A stretch of 64,000 bases of DNA from Pedobacter ureilyticus (GCF_005925345.1 NZ_SSHJ01000002.1:62001-126000), one strand, 5' to 3'; positions 41,624 through 50,514 are shown, numbered from the stretch's first letter. Notes: generated from the sequence alone by a model not told the origin. Made by a program: numbers and translations.

Positions 41624-42274
41624 TTATGTAAACGAAAATTGAATATAATTAATGTTTTTATCCTTTTTAAGGTAAATCCGCTCGTAATGTGTTTTAATGG
41701 AAAGTACTTCATCTACTAAATCCGATTGATATAAATGATTGGTATCCTTATGCGTAAGCAAACCTAACTCTGCTACTTTTTCTTTCGTGTAGCCGTATAA
41801 ACCATCGTTATCTGTTTTTAGATTGATTTTGCCTCCATCAGCCAATAAAATTTTATACTTCGATAAGAAATTAGGTGATGTTAAACGTTTTTTCTCTCTA
41901 CTAATTTGTGGTTGCGGATCGGCAAAAGTAATCCATATCTCGTCTATTTCTTGCGTTCCAAAATACTCCAGCAAATCTTCAATTTGGATTCGCAGAAAAG
42001 CAAGGTTTGGAATACCTTCATCTACACCTGTTCTCGCACCTCTCCAAATTCGGTTACCTTTTAGGTCTACACCTATGAAGTTTTTTTCTGGAAAAAGTTT
42101 AGCCAAGCCAACCGAATATTCTCCTTTCCCACAAGCCAACTCTAACACTATAGGGTAATCGTTTTTAAAATGCGTTTTCGCCCAATTACCTTTGAGCGAT
42201 TTGCCTTCTTCTAACTGATATACATTTGGAAAGGTGTCTATTTCCGCAAATTTTCTGAGTTTATCTTTTCCCAC
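41624..42274 (-). CDS. trmB: tRNA (guanine-N7)-methyltransferase
   Basis: A 216-residue SAM enzyme that methylates G46 in the tRNA variable loop. Motif I is LELACGKGEYSVGLAKLFP (about 44-62), then FIGVDLKGNRIWRGA, and the catalytic-region FADPQPQ (about 116-122). Start codon GTG at 42274. First gene of the trmB-ATL pair. It matches other Bacteroidota in carrying FADPQPQ where most bacteria have F-P-D-P-W-P. Confidence 0.93.
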   Translation of the reverse strand: MGKDKLRKFAEIDTFPNVYQLEEGKSLKGNWAKTHFKNDYPIVLELACGKGEYSVGLAKLFPEKNFIGVDLKGNRIWRGARTGVDEGIPNLAFLRIQIEDLLEYFGTQEIDEIWITFADPQPQISREKKRLTSPNFLSKYKILLADGGKINLKTDNDGLYGYTKEKVAELGLLTHKDTNHLYQSDLVDEVLSIKTHYERIYLKKDKNINYIQFSFT

Positions 42275-42584
42275 AACTAAAAATTAAAATACAAAAGTAA
42301 GATTTAATTAGCTATTCCGTTGTTTATGTGAAGTAACTATTGCACGCAAACACCATCTAATACTTAAATGAGTACACCACTAAAACTTAGCATCCATAAG
42401 TTGATAACGGCTTTATTGCCTTTTGATAAAATACCAATACCTCTAAAAATTTAACTTTAGTTAAGACATTAATGCTTTCATTCTAATTAACTTGCAAAAA
42501 TTCGAGAATAACGTAGGGGTATATCCTTTTTTTATTGTCATAATCAAAACACCATTAATTAACATTGTAAATTCCGATACATAA
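42275..42584. other. Intergenic region between trmB and the TonB receptor
   Basis: About 310 bases separating the divergent trmB and TonB-receptor genes, so both promoters lie here, but no convincing TAnnTTTG box or riboswitch-like fold was recognised. Confidence 0.5.
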
Positions 42585-44918
42585 ATGACATCTAATTTCT
42601 TTAAGCTCGCTTTATTTTCACTCGGCTTTATTCTCCTAACTATTTCCAGTACATCGGCTCAGCAAATCTTTAAAATTTCGGGTCAAGTTAAATCTGGCGA
42701 TGCCCAAATAGAAGCCGCAACTATTAACATTTTGGGGGCAAAACAAAAAGTTATGGCCGATAGCTTAGGCAATTACAGTGTAGAGCTCAAACCCGGAAAC
42801 TACACATTTGTGATTAGCGCCGTAGGGATGACCACCTTAAGAAAAACGGTTAAGGTAACTAAAAATGCAATTCTCAATTTTGAGCTCGAAGATAGCGCCA
42901 ATAACCTTGAAGAGATTGTGATTTCTACCGCTAGAGACGATCGCAGTTTGGCTAGCCCACAAATGGGAACCGAGCGCCTCACTATGAAAACTGTTAAAAA
43001 TATTCCTCTTATTTTTGGAGAACGTGATATTTTAAAAGCTATTCAGCTTTTGCCCGGAATTAAGTCGGCAGGCGAAGGCGGCGCAGGCATTTATGTAAGA
43101 GGGGGTTCATCAGATCAAAATTTGATATTGATGGACGACGTGCCCGTTTACAATGCAGCGCACCTGCTGGGCTTCTTTTCCACATTTAATCCAGATGCGG
43201 TTGATGACATTACGGTATATAAAACTGGAATGCCCTCACAGTTTGGTGGCCGTTTATCTTCTGTATTAGACATCAAAATGCGACAAGGAGAAACAGAGAA
43301 GTTCTCTGCATCGGGTGGTATTGGTCTAATTTCTTCTAAGCTTACTTTAGAAGGCCCCATTCAAAAAAATAAATCCTCTTTTATTATTTCTGGCAGAAGA
43401 ACCTATGTGGATGCCCTCTTGCGCCTTTCACCCGACAGTACAATCAACCAAAACACCTTGTATTTTTACGACGTAAATGGCAAAGCGGATTTTCAGTTGG
43501 GAGAAAATGACAAATTAACTTTTTCTGGTTATTTAGGCAGCGATAAATTAGGTTTGGCAAAAACATTTGGTTTGAGCTGGGGAAATGGAATTGCGAGTGC
43601 ACAATGGAGACATATTTTTTCTCAGCAGTTGAGCTCTAGTACAATTGCCTCATATACAAGCTATCAAAATAAAATAGAGGTCAATACAGGTATAGATAAT
43701 GTTAGGATATTTTCACAATTGAAAGATTGGGGTTTAAAGCAAAACTTCTTTTGGCAAGCTTCGGATAAGAACTTGGTTAAATTTGGCTTCAATTCTATTT
43801 ACCACACGGTTACACCTGGAGAGATTACTTCAGAAGGCGTTTCTAGCTATAACCCTGTAAATTATCAGGAGAGATTTTCTTTAGAGAACGCAATTTTTGC
43901 ATCGAGCGATTGGCAAGCTTCCGAAAAACTAAATATTGGTTTTGGCTTGCGCTTAACTGGCTTTAGCGTTTTAGGCGGCGGTGATTTTCTAACCGTAAGT
44001 CCAGAGGGAGATATTCTTAATTCTACCTATTACAAAAAGGGCGATTTTGTAAAAACTTACCTCAACTTAGAACCTCGTTTATCATTAAGTTATTTGTTAA
44101 ACCAGCAAAGTTCTGTTAAGGCATCTTACGTAAGAAATGTACAAAACATGCACCTTATTTCTAACTCTACCTCTAGTAGGCCTAGCGACAAGTGGTTGCC
44201 GAGCTCTCTAATGGTTAAGCCAGAAATTTCTGATCAGTTTGCGGTGGGTTACTACAGAAACCTGTTCGACAATGCTTTTGAATTAAATGTAGAAAGCTAT
44301 TACAAAACCATGGATAATCAGATTGACTATAGAGATGGTGCAGAAACTTTTAATTCAGATAATATCGAAACGCAAATTTTGTACGGAATAGGAAGAGCTT
44401 ACGGCCTGGAAGTGTTGTTCAAGAAAAAGAAAGGAGATTTTACGGGCTGGCTAAGTTATACGCTTTCTAAAACCGAACGAAAAATAGGAGAAATTAATGG
44501 AGGAAATTGGTATAATGCTCGCCAAGACCGCACACATGAGGTAGCTTTGGTGGGTTCGTATCAACTTAATAAAAAGTGGAACTTAAATGCCTCTTGGGTT
44601 TATTATACAGGAGATGCGATTACTTTTCCAACCGGAAAATACAATATGGATAGCCAAACCTTTTTTTATTACACGGAAAGAAACATGTACCGTATGCCGG
44701 CTTACCACCGTTTAGATTTAGGAGCAAACTTGCAGTTGAAACAGAAAAAAAACTATAGTTCGGAACTCTCTTTTAGTTTATACAACGCTTACGGCAGAAA
44801 AAATGCTTACACTATAGAGTTTAGGGAAGCGGAAAACGACCCCACAAAAACCGAAGTTGTACGCACCTCTTTATTTCAATTTCTACCTTCAATTTCTTAC
44901 AATTTCAAATTCAAATAG
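42585..44918 (+). CDS. TonB-dependent outer membrane receptor
   Basis: A 777-residue outer-membrane transporter. Signal peptide ends near residue 25; a carboxypeptidase-regulatory-like beta domain (about 28-112: FKISGQVKSGDAQIEAATINILG, SLGNYSVELKPG), a plug domain (about 120-240: NLILMDDVPVYNAAHLLGFF, YKTGMPSQFGGRLSSVLDI), and a beta-barrel to the C-terminal SYNFKFK. No SusD gene follows; instead a DUF4249 lipoprotein gene starts nine bases later, as is common for receptors of this subclass. Substrate unknown. Confidence 0.92.
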   Translation: MTSNFFKLALFSLGFILLTISSTSAQQIFKISGQVKSGDAQIEAATINILGAKQKVMADSLGNYSVELKPGNYTFVISAVGMTTLRKTVKVTKNAILNFELEDSANNLEEIVISTARDDRSLASPQMGTERLTMKTVKNIPLIFGERDILKAIQLLPGIKSAGEGGAGIYVRGGSSDQNLILMDDVPVYNAAHLLGFFSTFNPDAVDDITVYKTGMPSQFGGRLSSVLDIKMRQGETEKFSASGGIGLISSKLTLEGPIQKNKSSFIISGRRTYVDALLRLSPDSTINQNTLYFYDVNGKADFQLGENDKLTFSGYLGSDKLGLAKTFGLSWGNGIASAQWRHIFSQQLSSSTIASYTSYQNKIEVNTGIDNVRIFSQLKDWGLKQNFFWQASDKNLVKFGFNSIYHTVTPGEITSEGVSSYNPVNYQERFSLENAIFASSDWQASEKLNIGFGLRLTGFSVLGGGDFLTVSPEGDILNSTYYKKGDFVKTYLNLEPRLSLSYLLNQQSSVKASYVRNVQNMHLISNSTSSRPSDKWLPSSLMVKPEISDQFAVGYYRNLFDNAFELNVESYYKTMDNQIDYRDGAETFNSDNIETQILYGIGRAYGLEVLFKKKKGDFTGWLSYTLSKTERKIGEINGGNWYNARQDRTHEVALVGSYQLNKKWNLNASWVYYTGDAITFPTGKYNMDSQTFFYYTERNMYRMPAYHRLDLGANLQLKQKKNYSSELSFSLYNAYGRKNAYTIEFREAENDPTKTEVVRTSLFQFLPSISYNFKFK

Positions 44919-44927
44919 CCGAAACAA

Positions 44928-45734
44928 ATGAATAAATTCAAACAAATCATTGCTTTTTTTTCAATAGTATTCCTTTTATCCTCATGTGAGGAAGTGATAG
45001 AACTAAATTTAGATACGGCTGCCGAAAAATACGTAATAGAGGCCACATTAACAGATCAAGCCAACGGAGCTCGCGTATTAATAAGCAAAACCAAAAGCTA
45101 CAGCAGCACCAATGATTTTGCTGGCGTTAGCGGGGCAGTAGTAGAAATAGAAGATCAACTAAGCAACGTAACCCGATTAACTGAAAGCGCAAAGCCCGGA
45201 GTTTACCTAAACGCCACATTAAAAGGTACGCCAACGCAAACTTACAAGCTTAGAATAACCATCGCTGAGCAAGTATTTACTGCTACCTGCACCATGCCTG
45301 CCGTAGTTGCTCTGCAAGATGTTTATCCTTATGAGTTAAATTTATTCGATGGCCCCCGCTTATTTACTCATGTGAAATATACAGATCCTATAGGCGTTAA
45401 GAACTTCTATCGTTTTATAGAATATAAGAATGAGGTTTATACAAAATCTATTATGGCAACTAATGACGAATTTACAGATGGAAGAACAGTTAACCAAACC
45501 ATATTTCCTTTTGATTTTGATGAGGAAAGTAAGCTTAAAAAAGGAGACAAGATTAAGTTAGAGTTTTTAACTATTGACGAACCTGTTTACAAATACTGGT
45601 TTAGCGTAGATAACGGAGCACAGGGTGGCGGAGATAGCGCAGCGCCAGCCAACCCTGTAAGTAATATCAAAGGTGGTGCCATTGGCTACTTCAGCGCACA
45701 TACCATACAAAGCAAAGAGTACACAGTTCAGTAG
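44928..45734 (+). CDS. DUF4249 lipoprotein
   Basis: A 268-residue lipoprotein (lipobox LSSC, about residues 17-20, then EEVIELNLDTAAEKYVIEATL). It is of the DUF4249 family, which regularly accompanies TonB receptors with carboxypeptidase-regulatory domains. The N-terminal part is an Ig-like fold (KYVIEATLTDQANGARVLISK), followed by a beta domain. It is probably the surface-exposed partner of the upstream receptor, comparable in position to SusD, but the fold is different. Confidence 0.9.
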   Translation: MNKFKQIIAFFSIVFLLSSCEEVIELNLDTAAEKYVIEATLTDQANGARVLISKTKSYSSTNDFAGVSGAVVEIEDQLSNVTRLTESAKPGVYLNATLKGTPTQTYKLRITIAEQVFTATCTMPAVVALQDVYPYELNLFDGPRLFTHVKYTDPIGVKNFYRFIEYKNEVYTKSIMATNDEFTDGRTVNQTIFPFDFDEESKLKKGDKIKLEFLTIDEPVYKYWFSVDNGAQGGGDSAAPANPVSNIKGGAIGYFSAHTIQSKEYTVQ

Positions 45735-45830
45735 TTTTTGCAACAGGGCTTCTTAACTTTAGATTTTATTTTAAAGAAGATATTGTTTAAATTTATAGCT
45801 AAATATTACCACTATCAATTTTAACTATAT

Positions 45831-46763
45831 ATGACCTTAGTTCAGCTCGAATACATAGTTGCCGTAGATACTTACCGAAGTTTTGTAAGTGCTGCCGAAA
45901 AGTGTTTTGTTACCCAACCAACTTTAAGTATGCAGATACAAAAGCTCGAAGAATTTTTGGGAGTGAAGCTTTTTGACAGAAGCAAACAGCCCGTAACACC
46001 AACCGAGATTGGCACACAGATTATTGAGCAGGCTAGAATTGTATTGCAAGAGAACAGTAAGATTAAAGAAATTATTAGCAGCCAGGAACAAGGAATTACT
46101 GGAGAATTAAAGATTGGGATTATTCCAACTATTGCGCCCTATTTGCTGCCCGAAGTAATTGCCTCGATGCTTGCCAAATACCCCGACTTAAAACTATTGA
46201 TTTGGGAATACACCACAGAAGACATTATTCATCATTTAAAAACAGGCGTAATAGATTGCGGAATTTTAGCCACTCCGTTAGTAGACACCCACATTAGCGA
46301 ACAGCCTTTGTATTATGAAACTTTTGTGGGCTATGTAAGCAAAAACAGCAAGCTCTATAAAAAGAAGACGATAGATGCGGAAGATTTTGAAGAAGAAAAC
46401 ATTTGGCTATTAAACGAAGGCCACTGCATGCGTTCGCAAGTGCTAAATATTTGTAGATCTACCAAGAACAATAAACTACAGGCTTTAACTTACAACACCG
46501 GCAGCGTAGAAACCTTAATTAGAATGGTAGATGTAAATGACGGAACGACACTTTTGCCCGAACTTTCGCTTCACGATTTGAATACCAAACAACTTAACAA
46601 AGTACGCTATTTCAGATCTCCCGAACCCGTGAGAGAAATTAGTTTGGTTACACACAAAAGCTTCGTGAAAAAGAAGATGTTAAACGCCCTGAGAGAAGAA
46701 ATATTAGCGCTTATTCCAAAAGGAATGAAAAACAGAAAGAAAAAAGATGTGGTAGGGATTTAA
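45831..46763 (+). CDS. oxyR: LysR-family hydrogen peroxide sensor OxyR
   Basis: A 310-residue LysR regulator. N-terminal winged helix-turn-helix (1-65: TLVQLEYIVAVDTYRSFVSA, QPTLSMQIQKLE), linker helix, and effector domain. The peroxidatic cysteine is C199 in NEGHCMRSQVLNICRS and the resolving cysteine is C208, the same numbers and spacing as the E. coli enzyme, so oxidation to a disulfide is expected. Its usual targets (katA, ahpC, dps) are not in the window. Transcribed in the same direction as the TonB/DUF4249 pair, 96 bases apart. Confidence 0.94.
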   Translation: MTLVQLEYIVAVDTYRSFVSAAEKCFVTQPTLSMQIQKLEEFLGVKLFDRSKQPVTPTEIGTQIIEQARIVLQENSKIKEIISSQEQGITGELKIGIIPTIAPYLLPEVIASMLAKYPDLKLLIWEYTTEDIIHHLKTGVIDCGILATPLVDTHISEQPLYYETFVGYVSKNSKLYKKKTIDAEDFEEENIWLLNEGHCMRSQVLNICRSTKNNKLQALTYNTGSVETLIRMVDVNDGTTLLPELSLHDLNTKQLNKVRYFRSPEPVREISLVTHKSFVKKKMLNALREEILALIPKGMKNRKKKDVVGI

Positions 46764-46766
46764 CCG

Positions 46767-47660
46767 TTAAACATCCAAATATTTTTCGTCCTTCAATTTA
46801 TTTGGCTTAAGATAGATAAATTCACGTTTCGCATCGATAACGATGTTTAAACGTTTTAAAATATCCCCACCAATTACACTCATTTTCTGACGACCAATAG
46901 CACCATCAAAAAAACCCACCAAAATATCTTTAAGATTGAAACTGCCAAGCGTAAATTTTGGCAGGATTGCTTTCTTGGTTTTTAATACATTTCCAAAAGA
47001 ATCTTTCAGTTGCTTTTCACTCGTGATCTGGAGCTTTTCGGATAATTTATTGGTATTAGAAAATTGATCATCAAATAAAACTGAACCAGCATAACCAGAA
47101 TGGATTAAAAACTTATTACTAACATCAACGCCTTCCACTTCGCAATTAGCCACTACAAACATCATATCGTCTTTGTAATCGATATTTAATTTTCGATACC
47201 TCTTGATCTTCTTTGGAAGCTCTTCGCCAATGGTAATTATTTTTTTCTCAAAATCGATCTCAACTATCTTATCCTTAAATAGATCTAATCCAAACTTTCC
47301 ATCTGTATTTTGTCCAGAGTTTTTATTCTCCCAAATTGGCGTGTTCTTCCAAACAAAGCTTCCAATTTGCAACTCGTTGCTTTTACTAAACCTAGACGTA
47401 TTTCCAGAACCGCCCCAACTACTTACACTATCCGTTCTTTCAAATTTGATACTATTTATTTTTTGCAATGCTTCTTCTGTTAGTGTTACCGAAGAGGCTG
47501 CTAAATGAAACATCAGCTTAAGGGTATCCTGCTTGTTAAGCACCGCTTTAATCGCAATATTATTATAGCTGGTTAATTCAAATGGAATTTGCACTATTTG
47601 AGCAATGGCTCCTTTAGCTATTAAGCAAAGAGCAAGTGTAATTAATTTAAAAAATCTCAT
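46767..47660 (-). CDS. Retropepsin-like protein with both catalytic Asp lost
   Basis: A 297-residue exported protein (signal peptide ending GAIAQ). Two pepsin-like lobes are visible, each normally carrying D-(T/S)-G: here lobe 1 reads FHLAASSVTL (His52) and lobe 2 reads IHSGYAGSVLFDD (His187). Both aspartates are histidine, while the flanking family pattern (hydrophobic-x-A-S-x-V-x-L and G-Y-A-G-S) is kept. The protein cannot use the standard aspartic mechanism and is probably a binding protein. ATG at 47660 is used; its end overlaps the following DUF2784 gene by 14 bases. Confidence 0.8.
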   Translation of the reverse strand: MRFFKLITLALCLIAKGAIAQIVQIPFELTSYNNIAIKAVLNKQDTLKLMFHLAASSVTLTEEALQKINSIKFERTDSVSSWGGSGNTSRFSKSNELQIGSFVWKNTPIWENKNSGQNTDGKFGLDLFKDKIVEIDFEKKIITIGEELPKKIKRYRKLNIDYKDDMMFVVANCEVEGVDVSNKFLIHSGYAGSVLFDDQFSNTNKLSEKLQITSEKQLKDSFGNVLKTKKAILPKFTLGSFNLKDILVGFFDGAIGRQKMSVIGGDILKRLNIVIDAKREFIYLKPNKLKDEKYLDV

Positions 47661-48039
47661 GGGCATCAATTGATTTTTTCTTATTGAAAAAGTTAATTTT
47701 TATAGCGCAAGCAATAGCCACCAAGAAAGAAACTAAAGTAATAACATCCACAGTCGTATCAGGGATATCTCTTCCGGCCAACTTATCTAAATAGTATTTA
47801 ACGAAAGAATTAGGTAAATGGGTTTCGCCTAGTTTAGTTTTAACCTGCCATTGCCAATCGGTAATAGGGCAGTATCCAAAGCCGTACCAAATGCCCAAAA
47901 CAAGCCAACAAAACAAAGTGATTGCTACAATATAAAGATGGAATTTTCTGGCTTTTGGCCAAATCCAAGCGAAAAGGTTTACACCAATAACAAGGAGATG
48001 CGCTAAAGTAAAAACATAGTCTACAAACTGTAAACTCAA
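47647..48039 (-). CDS. DUF2784 membrane protein
   Basis: A 130-residue membrane protein with four helices and the family mark GYCPITDWQWQVKTKLGE (about 75-92). Function of the family unknown. Begins with TTG at 48039, which overlaps the stop of the upstream Spy-like gene (TTGA), so translation of the three minus-strand genes 48036-48488, this gene and the pepsin-like gene is likely coupled. Confidence 0.85.
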   Translation of the reverse strand: MSLQFVDYVFTLAHLLVIGVNLFAWIWPKARKFHLYIVAITLFCWLVLGIWYGFGYCPITDWQWQVKTKLGETHLPNSFVKYYLDKLAGRDIPDTTVDVITLVSFLVAIACAIKINFFNKKKSIDAHEIF

Positions 48040-48488
48040 AGCTGACCAGCTTTTACCGATTTTAAGCCTTCAATTCCAACAATTTTTTCCTCTTCTTCAC
48101 CTTTTTTCTTCTTCTTCTTTTTCTTCTTAGGATCTATACCTGCCAAGCGCTCCTCAGTAATTTTATCATATTCTACTACCTGTTCTGGCTTTAATACGGC
48201 TTTGATATTTTTATTGGTTTCGTTATTTAATCGATAGAGCTTAGTTACCTCTTCGTCGTCATAGCCGGTTGCCTGTTGCTTTTTCATTAATGCTACTTGC
48301 TCTTTAGCCATGTTGTAAGCGTAATTATAGATTACACTTTTTTGTGTAGCGCTTAGTTTTAATCGTGTTTCTAGCTCATCAACATTCTTTTTTGCCAATT
48401 CTTCTGGCGTAGGCATTTTAGGTTGCGCCAATGCAGCAATAGCGATTATGGTAAAAAGGAATAGCGCAGATAAAAACTTTTTCATCAT
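48036..48488 (-). CDS. Exported helical protein with a Lys run, Spy-like
   Basis: A 150-residue exported protein (signal peptide ending LAQ). The mature part is helical and carries LKLSATQKSVIYNYAYNMAKEQVALM (about 41-67), resembling Spy/CpxP-like periplasmic chaperones, then a low-complexity stretch of nine lysines and EEEE before the end (about 122-135). The Spy link is a suggestion only. First gene of a three-gene coupled run with DUF2784 and the pepsin-like protein. Confidence 0.7.
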   Translation of the reverse strand: MMKKFLSALFLFTIIAIAALAQPKMPTPEELAKKNVDELETRLKLSATQKSVIYNYAYNMAKEQVALMKKQQATGYDDEEVTKLYRLNNETNKNIKAVLKPEQVVEYDKITEERLAGIDPKKKKKKKKKGEEEEKIVGIEGLKSVKAGQL

Positions 48489-48656
48489 GTTAAATTTTTC
48501 TTTGCAAAGACAATGATTTCATTGGCAATAAACCAATACATTACTTTATAAATTGTAGTTAATGCTGCAATTTAAGAAATTTTAGGGAGATATATCCAGA
48601 CCAATACCTTTATCTTGAAACCATTATCAAAACTAGGCATGCATTTATGAGTATTT

Positions 48657-48677
48657 TTTGCTAAATTTGTTAGCAAA
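48657..48677 (+). promoter_or_regulatory. Inverted repeat and -7 box at the DUF763 start
   Basis: TTTGCTAA (48657-48664), ATTTG, TTAGCAAA (48670-48677) form a perfect 8-bp inverted repeat that covers TAAATTTG (48662-48669), a -7 match, and touches the ATG. It could be an operator controlling its own gene. Confidence 0.55.
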
Positions 48678-49879
48678 TGAAAAGAGCAGGAGTTGCCGAT
48701 TTACCTTTACATTATGGTGCCGTTCCGCCTTGGTTGGCGGAAAGAATGGCCAAATTAGGCTTGGCAATTACCGAACAGATTTTAGCCAATAAGGGCAAAG
48801 ATGATTTTCTGAGTAGGATGAGTAGTCCGTTTTGGTTTCAGAGCTTAGGCGCAGTAATGGGTATGGACTGGCATTCTTCGGGCATTACCACTTCAGTTAT
48901 GGGTGCTTTAAAAAAAGCTATCAATCCAAATTCGGCTACGTTTGGTTTATACGTTTGCGGAGGAAAAGGAAAATTCTCGAGAGAAACACCTAATGAACTT
49001 AGAAAATTTGCATCATCTAACGGATTAGATAGTGATCAATTAGTTCGGAGCAGTAAGCTTTCTGCCAAAGTAGACAACAACGCTATTCAAGATGGTTTCC
49101 AGCTTTATCAACACAACTTTATTGTAAGTAACGACGGTAATTGGACCGTAGTGCAACAAGGCATGAGCGATCTAAGTTCTACTGCCCGTAGGTACCACTG
49201 GCATTCGGCAAACCTGCAATCGTTTACGGATGCTCCACACACCTTTATTTACGGTCAAAATCAGGGTAAGATTTTAAACCTAACCGACAAGAAAGCACAG
49301 CCTGTAAAGGCATCTATGCTAGAGATGATGGCAGAACCTCCTCAAAAAATGTTGGCAGAAATAAGCAAGCTGGTAATGCCCAAACATCACGATGTGCAAG
49401 CTAAAGATGTAGATTTAAAACGGCTGGGTTCTATCTTGTGGTTGGCACAAAACAACAACATCTCTAATTTTGATGAATTGCTTCTTTTAGAAGGCTTAGG
49501 GCCACGAACGTTGCAATCTTTAGCGCTAGTAAGCGAGGTTATTTACGGCGCTCCGTCTCGCTTTAAAGATCCTGCTAGGTTCTCATTTGCCAATGGCGGC
49601 AAAGATGGGCATCCATTTCCCGTTCCTGTTGATGTTTACGATGAAACGATTAAAACTTTAAACGATGCCATCAAAAAATCGAAGATCGGTAATACGGATA
49701 AAACACAGGCAATTCAGTCGCTTTCTCAAATTGCTGCTAGGGTAGAGAAAGATTTTATACCTAACGGAAATTTCGACGAACTTATAGCAAAAGAAAGAGC
49801 CGATTCTTGGAAATACGGGGGCAGAACAGTTTTTGGAAAAGTAAAGAAACCGACTAATCAGTTGAGTTTGTTTGATTAA
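48677..49879 (+). CDS. DUF763 protein with sliding-clamp-binding tail
   Basis: A 400-residue protein of the DUF763 family, marked by the start MKRAGVADLPLHYGAVPPWL and the motif NGGKDGHPFPVPVDVYDETI (about 306-325). It contains a helix-hairpin-helix-like segment LLEGLGPRTLQSLALVSEVI and histidine-rich DAPHTFIYG. The family function is not known; DUF763 proteins are thought of as nucleic-acid enzymes. The last six residues are QLSLFD (395-400): QLSLF is a canonical bacterial beta-clamp-binding pentapeptide, at the extreme C-terminus as in many clamp partners. It is flanked by a RAYT element. Confidence 0.85.
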   Translation: MKRAGVADLPLHYGAVPPWLAERMAKLGLAITEQILANKGKDDFLSRMSSPFWFQSLGAVMGMDWHSSGITTSVMGALKKAINPNSATFGLYVCGGKGKFSRETPNELRKFASSNGLDSDQLVRSSKLSAKVDNNAIQDGFQLYQHNFIVSNDGNWTVVQQGMSDLSSTARRYHWHSANLQSFTDAPHTFIYGQNQGKILNLTDKKAQPVKASMLEMMAEPPQKMLAEISKLVMPKHHDVQAKDVDLKRLGSILWLAQNNNISNFDELLLLEGLGPRTLQSLALVSEVIYGAPSRFKDPARFSFANGGKDGHPFPVPVDVYDETIKTLNDAIKKSKIGNTDKTQAIQSLSQIAARVEKDFIPNGNFDELIAKERADSWKYGGRTVFGKVKKPTNQLSLFD

Positions 49880-49887
49880 GCATCTGC

Positions 49888-49920
49888 AGACTTACGAAGT
49901 TTTAAAAACTTCGTAAGTCT
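49888..49920. repeat. REP palindrome, left copy
   Basis: A 33-base perfect palindrome: 16-base arm AGACTTACGAAGTTTT, one central A, and the reverse arm. It is identical to the palindrome at 50470-50502, and both are followed by TT. Confidence 0.85.
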
Positions 49921-49958
49921 TTAATAATCAACCTATTTTTCTTAAATTTAATCCACCT

Positions 49959-50498
49959 ATGAAAAAAGAAGAAGGAAAATATTATCATCTTTACAACAGA
50001 GGCAACAACAAAGAAAAAATCTTTCTTGACGAAGAGAATTATTTATTCTTTTTAAGCAAGTTTAAAAAATATCTAATGCCCAATGTTGATGTATTTGCAT
50101 ATTGTTTAATGCCAAATCATTTTCATTTCTTTATAAGAATTAATCACTTATCAGCTTTCGAAAAAGGCATCAAGAATTTCTTTATTTCCTATGCAAAAGC
50201 TATTAACAAAAAATATGACCGGGTTGGAAGTTTGTTTCAAGGTCGGTATAAAATTTCTGAAATTAATTCTGATGCCTACTTCACGAGAATTATAACTTAT
50301 ATCCATCAAAACCCATTAGTATCGAATTTAGTGAGCAGTTTGGAAGACTATAGATTTTCGTCTTACAAATCTTACCTTTCGCCTCAACGTGACTCTTTAC
50401 TGAAAAGAGAAGAAGTATTAGATTGGTTTGGTGGAATAAACAACTTCATTAAATACCATGAAGAAATTGAGACTTACGAAGTTTTAAAAACTTCGTAA
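49959..50498 (+). CDS. REP-associated tyrosine transposase (RAYT)
   Basis: A 179-residue HUH-superfamily transposase of the IS200-like RAYT group that acts on REP palindromes. The HUH motif is HFH (His54, His56) in MPNHFHFFIR, and the catalytic Tyr114 is in IITYIHQNPL. The final eight codons (TYEVLKTS) and the stop are inside the right palindrome. Two identical palindromes flank the gene. It is probably an active or recently active mobile unit. Confidence 0.92.
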   Translation: MKKEEGKYYHLYNRGNNKEKIFLDEENYLFFLSKFKKYLMPNVDVFAYCLMPNHFHFFIRINHLSAFEKGIKNFFISYAKAINKKYDRVGSLFQGRYKISEINSDAYFTRIITYIHQNPLVSNLVSSLEDYRFSSYKSYLSPQRDSLLKREEVLDWFGGINNFIKYHEEIETYEVLKTS

Positions 50499-50502
50499 GT
50501 CT
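50470..50502. repeat. REP palindrome, right copy, overlaps RAYT stop
   Basis: Identical 33-base palindrome to 49888-49920. Its left arm and middle encode the last residues of the transposase, and the TAA (50496-50498) lies in its right arm. Confidence 0.85.
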
Positions 50503-50514
50503 TTGGCTGGCGCA

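Noticed and set aside
42275..42584. Possible cobalamin riboswitch before the TonB receptor
   Set aside because: No B12-box-like conserved sequence could be recognised.
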